From Arcobacter arenosus (GTDB lineage Bacteria > Campylobacterota > Campylobacteria > Campylobacterales > Arcobacteraceae), in contig NZ_VANU01000002.1 in NCBI RefSeq assembly GCF_005771535.1, positions 469,837-533,836 on the forward strand: 64,000 nt of DNA, written 5' to 3'. Each line of letters starts with the position of its first letter. Within the stretch, counting starts at the first letter, position 1. The notes beneath the pieces were generated by a model. That model had not been told where the DNA came from and searched no databases. It was given only the letters and a program-made list of their open reading frames with translations. Both the position numbers and the translations under genes were made by a program. Shown here piece after piece: positions 35,951-44,544 of this stretch.

Positions 35951-37537
35951 TTAATCCTTATTTAAAAAAGAAAATAAACTTTTTTTATTGGTAGGCTTTT
36001 TTGTAGAATTACCTATGTATTCTTTTTGTCTTAATATGTCTTCTAATGTTTTTATAAAAATTGAATCTTTTGAAATTTGAGAAGCTAATTCACAATAGTT
36101 CCAACATTTACCTAGAGTTTGGTAGTCATTTGGTATTTTTAAATACATTAACTTATCTTCTTTAGAACTAGTATTCATAATAGAATCAAAATCTGAAGAT
36201 GAAATTTCATTTAGTGAGTTAACTCTATTTACTACAAAACTAACCTTATCTTTAAGTCCTGCCCTTTTCATAAGCGAATAAAATGTTTTTAATTTACTTA
36301 CATGAGGGAGTGTCATTTCTGTTAATATCCAAATTTCATTAACTAAGTCATATATGGTACTTTTTAAACTTGATGCGTCAGCTGTTCCTGTATCAATAAT
36401 AATATAGTTAAAATGATCGCTGGTTTTCAGTATGTAATCAAGCATTTTTTCAATGAAGTTATCTTTTTCTAGTAAATCTTTATCGATATGTTTTTGAATT
36501 CCATTTATTGAATAAAAATTTTCTCTCACTTTTTCCATTCCTAATTCTAAGTTCTTCTTTAAATTAAAATCCCCATAATTTACTAAGTCAATTATTGTTT
36601 CATTAGGAATTGGATTTTGTGTAAGAAATAGATTACTAATAGCTTTTGTTGTAGAAAGATCTATATACAAAACATTTTTATTAGGATTGTTTTTTGCAAT
36701 TAAATCTGCAGCATTCATAGAAATTGTTGTCGCTCCAATCCCCCCTGATACTCCTCCAACTGCAATTATTTTATTATCATTTTTATTTTTATTTATAAGT
36801 TTATATTTTGTATCAAGAATTATGTTTTTTATTCTTTCTGGTGAAAATTCATCAATAGATATATAATTTTCAATATTTAGTTTTCCACATGTAAGTGAAA
36901 GATGATGATCATTTGGACCAATTACAATAACGAATTCATTAAAGCTTCTTAAAATCTCTTCATCGTCTTTAATTAAATCATTATTTTGAACTGTATAAAT
37001 GATTATATTTTTAGAATTCTTTTTATTTAGTTTATCAGAAATTTTCATTACATCATGTGTTGTAGTAATTTCAGCATTTAAAAGAATATCCAGATTTGTT
37101 TCAAGTTTATTAGCAAATTTAACTGTATTTTTATCAGTAACTATAAAAATATTTAATGGAGTGTTTTGAGATAATAAATCTTTTTCTATTTCAAAAATCT
37201 TTCTTAAAGCTAATTTAGATTTTTTTAAAAGTTCTCTTAATACAGATCTGTACCAAATTTTTTTATTGAAAGTGATTTTACCAAAAATAACATCGCCATC
37301 TTTTAAAATAATAGAATATCTATTATTTATAAAATTAATATCATCATCGATAATATCATATCCATCTATAGTAAAGCCATAAACAAAATTATTATATTTG
37401 AAATCATATTTCATAAATGTCAATTTCTGAATATTTGAAATTAGTACAAAAAGTTGTAAAATTTCTATAACATTTTCTCTTCGTATTTCTAATGCTGCTT
37501 GTATATTTGAATATTCTTGATATTGTTTATAATCCAT
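35951..37537 (-). CDS. TadZ/CpaE-like ParA-type ATPase
   Basis: A 528-residue protein with an N-terminal ~150-residue region of unknown fold, a receiver-like segment (~125-250) and a C-terminal MinD/ParA-type ATPase. The deviant Walker A reads GGVSGGIGATTIS, and YIDLSTTKA follows. TadZ/CpaE places the Tad machine at its cellular site. The gene sits two bases before tadA. The extra N-terminal region makes it longer than usual (CpaE ~380-520). Confidence 0.85.
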   Translation of the reverse strand: MDYKQYQEYSNIQAALEIRRENVIEILQLFVLISNIQKLTFMKYDFKYNNFVYGFTIDGYDIIDDDINFINNRYSIILKDGDVIFGKITFNKKIWYRSVLRELLKKSKLALRKIFEIEKDLLSQNTPLNIFIVTDKNTVKFANKLETNLDILLNAEITTTHDVMKISDKLNKKNSKNIIIYTVQNNDLIKDDEEILRSFNEFVIVIGPNDHHLSLTCGKLNIENYISIDEFSPERIKNIILDTKYKLINKNKNDNKIIAVGGVSGGIGATTISMNAADLIAKNNPNKNVLYIDLSTTKAISNLFLTQNPIPNETIIDLVNYGDFNLKKNLELGMEKVRENFYSINGIQKHIDKDLLEKDNFIEKMLDYILKTSDHFNYIIIDTGTADASSLKSTIYDLVNEIWILTEMTLPHVSKLKTFYSLMKRAGLKDKVSFVVNRVNSLNEISSSDFDSIMNTSSKEDKLMYLKIPNDYQTLGKCWNYCELASQISKDSIFIKTLEDILRQKEYIGNSTKKPTNKKSLFSFLNKD

Positions 37538-37545
37538 TTTTTCCC

Positions 37546-39972
37546 TTATTGTCTTTCAAGTTTTATATAATCTATATATACTGTTTCATTAGACCTACTT
37601 GCGTAGTTGTCGAAAAACACTACAACCCAACCATCATCATCAGTTATGAAATTTGTTGTTCTATAAGTATATTCTTTTCCACCACTAGGTGCTTCATATA
37701 AATCAGCTATTTTATCAAAATTATTTATAGATAACATTGTTCTATCGTTCCAATCCCAAGGATTTGATGTTTCATAGTAGAAAGTAATTTGGATTTTTGT
37801 ATTTGCACAACTCGACCCAAAATCTAAAGCTCGATAAACATATTCCATTCTTGGTATAAACAATCTTCCATTATCTCTTTTTGCAACAAAGTCATTATAT
37901 CCATCACCACCTCTCCATTCTTCACTGTCAGAATTGAATGTAAAGTCAAAAGTTTTACAACCTCCTGTTGGATCTTGTACTACGATAGTAAAGTTATAAG
38001 TGATAATCGCACCTGCTGTTGTTACTTTTACACTAAATGTATCAGTTCCTACAAATGTAATTATAGGAGTATATGTAAGTAAACCTGTAGCTGCATCAAC
38101 AATTAAAGTACCATTTGATGGATTTTTAATTATATCATATGTAGCTGAAGTAGGTAGGTTATAAGAATAACTTTCATTATTAAATATTGATGCATTAATA
38201 TCTGTTGAACTAGTTGAAATAGTAACTTCAATATCAAATGCAGGTAAAGAAGCAGTACCACCTCTACCATCATCAACTGTTATAATTATATTTGAATAAA
38301 TTCCAATATCAGCAGTTGAGGGTGTTCCACTTAAAGTTCCTGTTGTTGTATCAAAAGAAGCCCAAGATGGTTTATTTTGAATAGTAAAAGTTAATGTATC
38401 ATTGTCTACATCAATTGCAGTAGGTGTAAAAGAATATGTTGAACCAGCTTGTATTGTTTCAGGTGGTGTTCCAGAAATTGTAGGTGGATCATTAACTTCT
38501 GTTACTGTGAAGCTACAAGTATCAGTGTCTGATGAACCATTATTATCGATAATAGTCATAGTAAGTGTAACAGTTTCATTTAATCCTGTATAATAATTTG
38601 CTTCAGGAGTATATGTTATTGTTCCATTTTCAGCATCAGGCGTATTTATTATTGCAGTACCAACAGTCACACTGACATTTTTTGATTCTACAGTACCATC
38701 AGAATCTGTGGCAGTCCAAGTTATTGCACTAGTAGGTGTATCCTCCATAATTGAATTAGGACAAGTTAATGTTAGTGTTGGAGGATCATTATTTATACAA
38801 TAGTTTTGATTAAAAACGATTCTTCTAGTAGCTAAGTCAACATCATAGTTATCAGTACCATCAGTATTTGGAATAATAACTTGAGTTGCATCTAGGTATA
38901 CATCGTTGTAGTCATCATCACCTTGATCCCAATCTTCCATTCCATATTTATATTGGCCATTTGGATCAGTTTTACAATCAATAATATCATTTGTTAAATC
39001 TTGATCATTATTTCTTTCTTTTTTTATATCATTAAATTCATCAGATTTGCAATAATTATTAATAAATCCATTATATGTACTATTACTGTTTTTACCTTCC
39101 ACTGGATCTACATATTTATCGTAAAGATCAACTACATTTTTAGGAATAACATGAACGAATGTATCACCATTATTTAATTCATCTTGTTGAAAGTGAATTT
39201 TTTGACTATATTTTGTAGTACCACCAATATTAACAGTGTGTGTATTAGTTGTAGTATTTTCACAATGTGAAGGAGATATATTAATAATATCATCTTTATT
39301 TGCATAAGGAAAGTTATTTCCCCCATTTGGAATAATAAAAAAGTATGTTGGAGGAGATGAAATATCTTCTGCTAATTTATCTCCTACAGAATAATTGTCT
39401 TGCGCATCAATTAATACTCTAGTATTTGTAACGCAGTTATTGTTATCAAGTTGGTAAGTTCCAACCATATTATCATTTCCACTTATTCCTCCCCCATAAC
39501 TCATAGTAAGAGTAAAAGGTGGAGTAACTGATTGTATTGTATTTATTGGGCCTATTGAAAAAGAATCTTTATCAAAAAATTTATACCAAAAATTTTTATG
39601 GGAATAGTTTGAAATATTTACAATTACAGTATCTGGATGATTGTCACCTACTCCTCCACTATCATTAACAAGGGGTAAATAATCATAATAATCATAAGTA
39701 AATGAGATTTCACCTGTGTTTTTAAGTTTTATAAGTTCTTGACCGAGTTTTGTTGAATCTAATATATCTTCAGCTTTTTGTTTTGCCCAACACATATTAT
39801 TAGTCTCTTCAAAACCTTTAACCATTGTATTTGCAGTTTGATAAGCTATTTCTTTTATGTTTGTAGCTTTATTTCTAGCACTAATTTCATCACCAACTGT
39901 AGCCATAAAAGTAATTGTTGCAAAGACAAGAATAAAACCTAACAAAAATTGTTCAATAACTGCTTTTTTCAT
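37546..39972 (-). CDS. Large pseudopilin-like adhesin with DUF4114 and Ig-like domains
   Basis: An 808-residue protein that starts with a pilin-like leader and helix (MKKAVIEQFLLGFILVFATI). The extracellular part has, in order: a Cys-containing N-terminal region, a DUF4114 motif at ~340-360 (GMEDWDQGDDDYNDVYLD), two cadherin/Ig-like repeats at ~395-520 and a He_PIG-type Ig domain (~500-585; PSWASFDTTTGTLSGTPS), another cadherin-like repeat and a C-terminal jelly-roll-like domain (~680-808). It occupies the TadG position and is likely a pilus-tip or surface adhesin, possibly Ca-binding via the Asp-rich motifs. The domain mix is unusual for Tad loci. Confidence 0.75.
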   Translation of the reverse strand: MKKAVIEQFLLGFILVFATITFMATVGDEISARNKATNIKEIAYQTANTMVKGFEETNNMCWAKQKAEDILDSTKLGQELIKLKNTGEISFTYDYYDYLPLVNDSGGVGDNHPDTVIVNISNYSHKNFWYKFFDKDSFSIGPINTIQSVTPPFTLTMSYGGGISGNDNMVGTYQLDNNNCVTNTRVLIDAQDNYSVGDKLAEDISSPPTYFFIIPNGGNNFPYANKDDIINISPSHCENTTTNTHTVNIGGTTKYSQKIHFQQDELNNGDTFVHVIPKNVVDLYDKYVDPVEGKNSNSTYNGFINNYCKSDEFNDIKKERNNDQDLTNDIIDCKTDPNGQYKYGMEDWDQGDDDYNDVYLDATQVIIPNTDGTDNYDVDLATRRIVFNQNYCINNDPPTLTLTCPNSIMEDTPTSAITWTATDSDGTVESKNVSVTVGTAIINTPDAENGTITYTPEANYYTGLNETVTLTMTIIDNNGSSDTDTCSFTVTEVNDPPTISGTPPETIQAGSTYSFTPTAIDVDNDTLTFTIQNKPSWASFDTTTGTLSGTPSTADIGIYSNIIITVDDGRGGTASLPAFDIEVTISTSSTDINASIFNNESYSYNLPTSATYDIIKNPSNGTLIVDAATGLLTYTPIITFVGTDTFSVKVTTAGAIITYNFTIVVQDPTGGCKTFDFTFNSDSEEWRGGDGYNDFVAKRDNGRLFIPRMEYVYRALDFGSSCANTKIQITFYYETSNPWDWNDRTMLSINNFDKIADLYEAPSGGKEYTYRTTNFITDDDGWVVVFFDNYASRSNETVYIDYIKLERQ

Positions 39973-39978
39973 ATTCCT

Positions 39979-40413
39979 TTACCTCATATAAAGCCCCATT
40001 AAATCTATTAATTGACTTATCATTACTGCTAAAAATATTGCTGGTGCCATTGGTGCTACTCTTCGTTTTTTAATCTTCTGAAAATATAGTAAAAATAATG
40101 TTTGACAAATACCAGAAATAATTAAAAAAAGTGGGAATAACATAGGCTCTAAAAATAAAGCCACAACCATTATATATTTTATGTCTCCACCACCTAATAT
40201 AGCTTTAGGCATAGCTATTAATATTATAACAAAAAAAATTAAAATTGCAAATGAAATTGCTATTGAATAAAGATTTAACTTATTTTCTAATAAACCAAAT
40301 ATAATTAAGAAAATAATTAAAGTGAGAATAGTAATATTTGGAATTTTGTATTTAGTACAATCAGTATATGATAGGAGTAGGGAAAAAATATAAAATGATA
40401 TATAGAATATCAT
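39979..40413 (-). CDS. tadV: Prepilin peptidase TadV/CpaA
   Basis: A 144-residue A24-family aspartic protease of the inner membrane. The two catalytic Asp residues are in SYTDCTKYKIPN (~17) and GGGDIKYI (~75), and MAPAIFLA is the conserved C-terminal segment. It lacks the methyltransferase domain of PilD, as usual for CpaA. Its ATG overlaps the stop of the upstream small pilin-like gene (ATGA), which suggests coupled translation. Confidence 0.92.
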   Translation of the reverse strand: MIFYISFYIFSLLLSYTDCTKYKIPNITILTLIIFLIIFGLLENKLNLYSIAISFAILIFFVIILIAMPKAILGGGDIKYIMVVALFLEPMLFPLFLIISGICQTLFLLYFQKIKKRRVAPMAPAIFLAVMISQLIDLMGLYMR

Positions 40414-40568
40414 TTTATATTATCTTGTATATTTTTTGTTGCTTTATTTACCTGCTCTGTAGTATTTGTTCTTATTTTAGACTCTTCATCAACATACCAT
40501 CTTTGAATTCCAAAAAAAGCACCAACACTTAATAACACAAGTAGTAAGCTTATTAGTATTCTATCCAT
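40410..40568 (-). CDS. Leaderless 52-residue pilin paralogue
   Basis: This short gene encodes MDRILISLLLVLLSVG...GIQRW followed by a charged tail. It aligns without gaps to the mature part of the pilin at 40618-40818, with about 13 of the first 24 residues identical, including the MD start, LLLV, VGA, G-x-Q-x-W. It has no prepilin leader: its first Met equals position +2 of the mature pilin, and the upstream frame meets a TAG before any start. It overlaps tadV by four bases and has no clear Shine-Dalgarno. A hairpin separates it from the pilin gene. It may be a membrane-resident pilin-like partner or regulator of assembly. Confidence 0.72.
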   Translation of the reverse strand: MDRILISLLLVLLSVGAFFGIQRWYVDEESKIRTNTTEQVNKATKNIQDNIK

Positions 40569-40578
40569 ATATAATTTG

Positions 40579-40603
40579 ATATGGAAAGTTATGTTAACCT
40601 TCC
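40579..40603 (-). promoter_or_regulatory. Hairpin between the pilin gene and its paralogue
   Basis: On the minus strand ATGGAAGGTTA pairs with TAACTTTCCAT over 11 positions (one G-U) around an ACA loop. It lies about 15 bases after the pilin stop. With no U tract it probably stabilises or trims the pilin mRNA so that the major pilin is made in excess over downstream genes. Confidence 0.55.
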
Positions 40604-40617
40604 ATATATACTAACTT

Positions 40618-40818
40618 TTACTTATTACCACTTGCATCAGATGTTACGTTAGTAATTACTGTTGCTGCTGAAGTTTGTAGAGAATCTTTTTGACCTGTAA
40701 CCCATGATTGTAAACCTACAACTGCTCCAACTCCAACAATTACTAATAATAATGTTACAATGATTTTATCCATTGCACCTTTTTCAGATTTTAATCTTCT
40801 TTTTAAGAATTCTAACAT
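40618..40818 (-). CDS. Flp-type major pilin (candidate)
   Basis: A 66-residue prepilin: a basic leader MLEFLKRRLKSEKG, then AMDKIIVTLLLVIVGVGAVV, a hydrophobic helix, and a short Ser/Thr/Asn-rich tail. Cleavage after KG would give AMDK... with the acidic residue at +3. Size, position as first gene of a Tad operon and a strong extended -10 promoter fit a Flp pilin, although the classical Glu-Tyr pair of Flp is missing. AAGGAT is the ribosome binding site. Confidence 0.8.
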   Translation of the reverse strand: MLEFLKRRLKSEKGAMDKIIVTLLLVIVGVGAVVGLQSWVTGQKDSLQTSAATVITNVTSDASGNK

Positions 40819-40847
40819 TTTTTATATCCTTACTGTAATTTTTTTAA

Positions 40848-40856
40848 ATTATAACA
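40848..40856 (-). promoter_or_regulatory. Extended -10 promoter of the Tad operon
   Basis: The minus strand reads TGTTATAAT, a perfect TG-N-TATAAT, 30 bases ahead of the pilin ATG. Confidence 0.65.
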
Positions 40857-41061
40857 CATAAATTACTTTTTTAAACTGAAATATAGCTTTAAATTAATTA
40901 TTTATTGTATAAAAAATGTTTTTTATTTTTTTTGTAATCATACAGTAACTTATTTATGGGATCTATTGTTTATTTGTAGTTATATTTTTCAATTATTAAT
41001 TAATAAAAAATGATAATTTTTAGAATTTAAGAAATGTTTAGTAATATATTCTATAACAATA

Positions 41062-41070
41062 TGTTAATAT
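41062..41070 (+). promoter_or_regulatory. Extended -10 element giving a possible leaderless transcript
   Basis: TGTTAATAT (TG-N-TAATAT) ends 6 bases before the ATG at 41077, so the expected start of transcription coincides with the start codon. No Shine-Dalgarno is present. Confidence 0.45.
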
Positions 41071-41076
41071 ACGATT

Positions 41077-42534
41077 ATGACAAATAAAAGTTTTTTTTCA
41101 CCTTATTTACATTATTTAATTTACACTTTTAGTGCAATTGTTTTTGCTTTGTTTTTAGGTGTAAGTGCCTTTGATGATGGATTAAGGCATATATCTTTTG
41201 CTCTTAATAAAGATATTTTGGAATCATGGGGCAATGTATTTCCTCATTCTTTATTTAGTGAGTATGATCCATGGTTTGGCTGGCATTTTTTATTAAATAA
41301 GTTGTTATATTTTTTCTCAAAAGAAGAAACTCAAATAGTTGTAAACTTTTTAGGTTTATTTTTGTTTATGATTTTAATTGACAAATTTATAAGAGAATAT
41401 GTTAAATATAAACTAGACTCATTTACATATATAATAGTTTTCATAATTGTAGTTTTAACTTCTTATAGATATGTTATGGTTAGACCAGATATGTTATCAG
41501 GTTTCTATATAATGTTAATGCTTTTAGTAAGGAATAAGTTTCTTCCAGCTTTATTTATAACAATAATTTATGGTCCTTTTTATTATCTGTTTTTCTTATA
41601 TACTGGTTCAATAGGTTTAGTATATTTAATACAACAAAAGTGGAAATCATTTATTGGTACTATATTAGGAACTTTAATAACTTTTATATTTTTCTTTGTG
41701 GATGATTTTGATGGTTATACTAATACTGTTTATAATGTTTTAATTGATCAAAAATTAAGAATGGGATTAGAAGTCTCAGAGGGAAGACCAATTTTTGATT
41801 TTTTAACAAATTTAAACTATTTTATACTATTACCTATTTTTTTAATAGGTTCTTTTCTTTTAATTTATAAAAATTATAAATATTTTAAATCAAATACACT
41901 AGCAACATTTTTGTTAATAACTTCAATTTTATGGATGAATCAATATCGATACTATCATCTTTTTTTACCTTTGATATTTGTATATTTAATTTCAATTATT
42001 TTTAATTCTAGAAAAAAATATGTTTTTTATTATTTGAGGAAGTATCAAGTTTTAATTAAAAGATTTTTTTCTTACTCAAAAGGGAAAAAAATATTTTTTA
42101 TAATAGCTTTACCTTATAGCATATTTATTTTAGGTTATATGTTTTCAAATCAAACTAGCAAAGAATCTATTGAAAGGGGAAATATTTTTATAGAAAAAAG
42201 ATTTAATAATAAAGTTATTTTATCAAATATAATGAATTTAGATATGTATTCTGGTTTATATCACAATCCAACAATAAAAGTTGTCCCAAGTTGTAGTATT
42301 GGTTGGTTTTATCATGAAAATAAAGATTTAAAAGAAATTTATGTAAAGATGATGAAACTTGAGGGGATAACAGAAGAAGAGTTAAAACGTTTGGTTGATG
42401 CAACAAATGCAGATTATTATTTACATTATTTTAATCGTTCAAAAAGAGTTTTAAGTATAACGAAATTAAAAGAGCTAGGTATTGAACCAAATGAGATATA
42501 TGTAAATAAAATTTTATTTAAAGTAAAAAAATGA
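41077..42534 (+). CDS. Polytopic membrane protein of a glycan cluster, possible GT-C glycosyltransferase
   Basis: A 485-residue protein with about ten hydrophobic segments and a ~110-residue C-terminal soluble part. Acidic residues near the N-terminus (AFDDGLRHI, and DPWFGWHF in the first loop) are placed like the catalytic Asp of GT-C enzymes, but I cannot name a family. It is co-transcribed with a GT2 enzyme whose start overlaps its end by four bases. Very high A+T content. Function could be lipid-linked sugar transfer or polymerisation. Confidence 0.55.
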   Translation: MTNKSFFSPYLHYLIYTFSAIVFALFLGVSAFDDGLRHISFALNKDILESWGNVFPHSLFSEYDPWFGWHFLLNKLLYFFSKEETQIVVNFLGLFLFMILIDKFIREYVKYKLDSFTYIIVFIIVVLTSYRYVMVRPDMLSGFYIMLMLLVRNKFLPALFITIIYGPFYYLFFLYTGSIGLVYLIQQKWKSFIGTILGTLITFIFFFVDDFDGYTNTVYNVLIDQKLRMGLEVSEGRPIFDFLTNLNYFILLPIFLIGSFLLIYKNYKYFKSNTLATFLLITSILWMNQYRYYHLFLPLIFVYLISIIFNSRKKYVFYYLRKYQVLIKRFFSYSKGKKIFFIIALPYSIFILGYMFSNQTSKESIERGNIFIEKRFNNKVILSNIMNLDMYSGLYHNPTIKVVPSCSIGWFYHENKDLKEIYVKMMKLEGITEEELKRLVDATNADYYLHYFNRSKRVLSITKLKELGIEPNEIYVNKILFKVKK

Positions 42535-43478
42535 ATAAAAGTATAGCAATAATAATACCTGCATATAATGAGGAAAAAACAATTAAAGAAACTATTCTTA
42601 GTTTTTTTAGAGAACTTCCTGAATCTACAATTATTGTTGTTAATAATAATTCTACTGATAATACTAAACAAATATCTTTAGAAACATTTAAAAATAATGG
42701 TATTGATGGAATTTTATTAAATGAATTTAGACAAGGTAAAGCTAATGCTATTAGGAAAGCCTTTAAAGAAGTTGATGCTGATATTTATGTGATGGTAGAT
42801 GCAGATATGACATATCCTGCATCAAAAGTTCATGAATTAATCAATCCAATAATTAATGAAAATATCGATATGTGTATTGGAGATAGGATTACTAAAGGTG
42901 ACTATAAAAAAGAAAATAAAAGAGCTTTTCATAATTTTGGAAACAAGCTAGTACAAAATCTTGTAAATAAACTTTTTAATTCAAATATCATCGATATCAT
43001 GAGTGGCTATAGAAGTTTTAGTAAAAGATTTGTTAAAAATTATCCAATTTTAGTGGAAGGTTTTGAACTAGAGACTGATATGACACTACATGCTTTGGAT
43101 AAAAGATTTAATATAAGAGAGATAGATATCTCTTATAAAGATAGACCTGATGGAAGTGAGTCTAAGCTTGATACTTTTAATGATGGATTTAAAGTTTTAG
43201 TGACGATTTTTAAGATTTTTAGATATTTTAAACCATTTGTATTTTTTAGTTTTTTAGCTTTATTCTTTATGTTGTTATCTTTATTAAGTGGAATACCTGT
43301 AATTAATGATTGGTTGTCATATCAATATATTTATCATGTGCCATTAGCTATTTTAGCAACTGGATTAGGGTTAATAAGTATTATCTTGTTTGCTGTAGGA
43401 ATTATTTTAGATTCAATATCCTATCAAAATAAATTAGAGTTTGAACAAAGATTGATTGAATTTGAAACAAATAATTAA
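42531..43478 (+). CDS. Polyprenyl-phosphate GT2 glycosyltransferase (DPM1-like)
   Basis: A 315-residue protein with a cytosolic GT2 domain (residues ~1-225: IIPAYNEEKTI, NNNSTDNT, MVDADMTYP as the DxD site, DIMSGYRSF) and two C-terminal membrane helix pairs (~230-300). It probably attaches a sugar to undecaprenyl or similar phosphate. The gene overlaps the previous and the following (GtrA-like) reading frames, so the three are coupled. Confidence 0.87.
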   Translation: MNKSIAIIIPAYNEEKTIKETILSFFRELPESTIIVVNNNSTDNTKQISLETFKNNGIDGILLNEFRQGKANAIRKAFKEVDADIYVMVDADMTYPASKVHELINPIINENIDMCIGDRITKGDYKKENKRAFHNFGNKLVQNLVNKLFNSNIIDIMSGYRSFSKRFVKNYPILVEGFELETDMTLHALDKRFNIREIDISYKDRPDGSESKLDTFNDGFKVLVTIFKIFRYFKPFVFFSFLALFFMLLSLLSGIPVINDWLSYQYIYHVPLAILATGLGLISIILFAVGIILDSISYQNKLEFEQRLIEFETNN

Positions 43479-43854
43479 ATTTGGAATAATTGGCACTATA
43501 GGCTTTTGTGTAGATGCATCTGTCTTAGTAATTGGAGTTAATCTATTTTTATTTTCTATAGAAAGTTCAAGACTAATCTCTTTTTTATGTGCAGTTTTTG
43601 TTACATGGCTTTTAAATAGAACTTTTACGTTTTCAAGAAATCAGGCTTTTTCTAAAAGGAAAGAATATATCTTATATTTAATTATACAATCAATTGGAGC
43701 TTTCTTAAACTATGGAATTTTTATGATGTTAATCTATCTTAATGGTTTTTTTGAAAAATATTTAATTGTAAGTTTGGGAATTTCTGCATTAGTGGCAATG
43801 TTTTTTAATTTTTTTATGTTAAGAAGATTTGTTTTTAAAACTTGCGAATATTGA
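43456..43854 (+). CDS. GtrA-family membrane protein (lipid-linked sugar flippase-like)
   Basis: A 132-residue four-helix protein of the GtrA/DPMS3 family: KFGIIGTIGFCVDASVLV at the start and the FVTWLLNRTFTFSR motif (~48-62) are typical. GtrA proteins are thought to move polyprenyl-linked sugars across the membrane or anchor GT2 partners. The start is a TTG (43456; a second TTG two codons later is equally possible), within the preceding gene. The end overlaps the convergent methyltransferase gene by 36 bases. Confidence 0.85.
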   Translation: MNLKQIIKFGIIGTIGFCVDASVLVIGVNLFLFSIESSRLISFLCAVFVTWLLNRTFTFSRNQAFSKRKEYILYLIIQSIGAFLNYGIFMMLIYLNGFFEKYLIVSLGISALVAMFFNFFMLRRFVFKTCEY

Positions 43855-44544
43855 AGAACCAAATTTAAATGATATTAATCTTAATAAGTACTTCTCAAAT
43901 CTAAATATTTGAAAAAGTATAAAGTTTACAATTTTATTGGGTGTTTTATAGCCAAGTGAATTTTCTTTGGGATATATTTTATCTATAAATCTTGCTATAA
44001 CAATGGCAGGAAACAAAAGTGTGTTAAAGTATGTTTTTTCATATATTTCAAATTTATTTTTAACTAGAGATTCAATCTTACTTAGGGTATATCTTCTTTT
44101 ATGGTGTAAAAATTTATCATGAGTACTATATAGCCAAGTATATGCAGGAACAGTGATTATTAAGATTCCATCTTTAGTTAGCATTTTTTTTATCTGCTCT
44201 AAAGCTACAATATCATTTTCAATATGTTCTAAAACATCAAACATACAAATTAAATCAAACTTATTTTCAAACGGGTTTTCTATTGGAAAAGAGGCTTTTT
44301 TTATTTGAATATTATGTTTTGAAGAAATTTCAATAGCATAATCATCCATCTCTATTGCATAAACTTTGCCATATTTTTTTAGCATAGGAATATTACCACC
44401 CGTACCACAACCAATTTCAAGAATAGTTGAATCTTTTTTAATATTGAGTTTATTAAGTTTTTCTCTTATAATCTCTCTTCTTGCTTTAAACCACCAATGA
44501 TTTTTTTCTTGATTTTGAATATCTTTATATGCAAATGATTCCAT
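43819..44544 (-). CDS. SAM-dependent class I methyltransferase
   Basis: A 241-residue methyltransferase with motif I ILEIGCGTGGNI (~40-51), an acidic loop (YAIEMDDYAI) and the post-motif MFDVLEHIEN. The C-terminal ~90 residues are basic and aromatic. Similar proteins in surface-polysaccharide clusters methylate sugars or lipid-linked intermediates; the substrate is unknown. It follows the GT39-type gene without a gap. Confidence 0.85.
   Translation of the reverse strand: MESFAYKDIQNQEKNHWWFKARREIIREKLNKLNIKKDSTILEIGCGTGGNIPMLKKYGKVYAIEMDDYAIEISSKHNIQIKKASFPIENPFENKFDLICMFDVLEHIENDIVALEQIKKMLTKDGILIITVPAYTWLYSTHDKFLHHKRRYTLSKIESLVKNKFEIYEKTYFNTLLFPAIVIARFIDKIYPKENSLGYKTPNKIVNFILFQIFRFEKYLLRLISFKFGSSIFASFKNKSS

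Larger units (their letters stand above)
40819..41076. other. 258-base divergent promoter region between Tad operon and glycan cluster
   Basis: More than 80 % A+T by eye, with long T and A runs. It holds the pilin promoter and the promoter-like element of the 41077 gene; otherwise I see no gene or clear operator. Confidence 0.5.
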
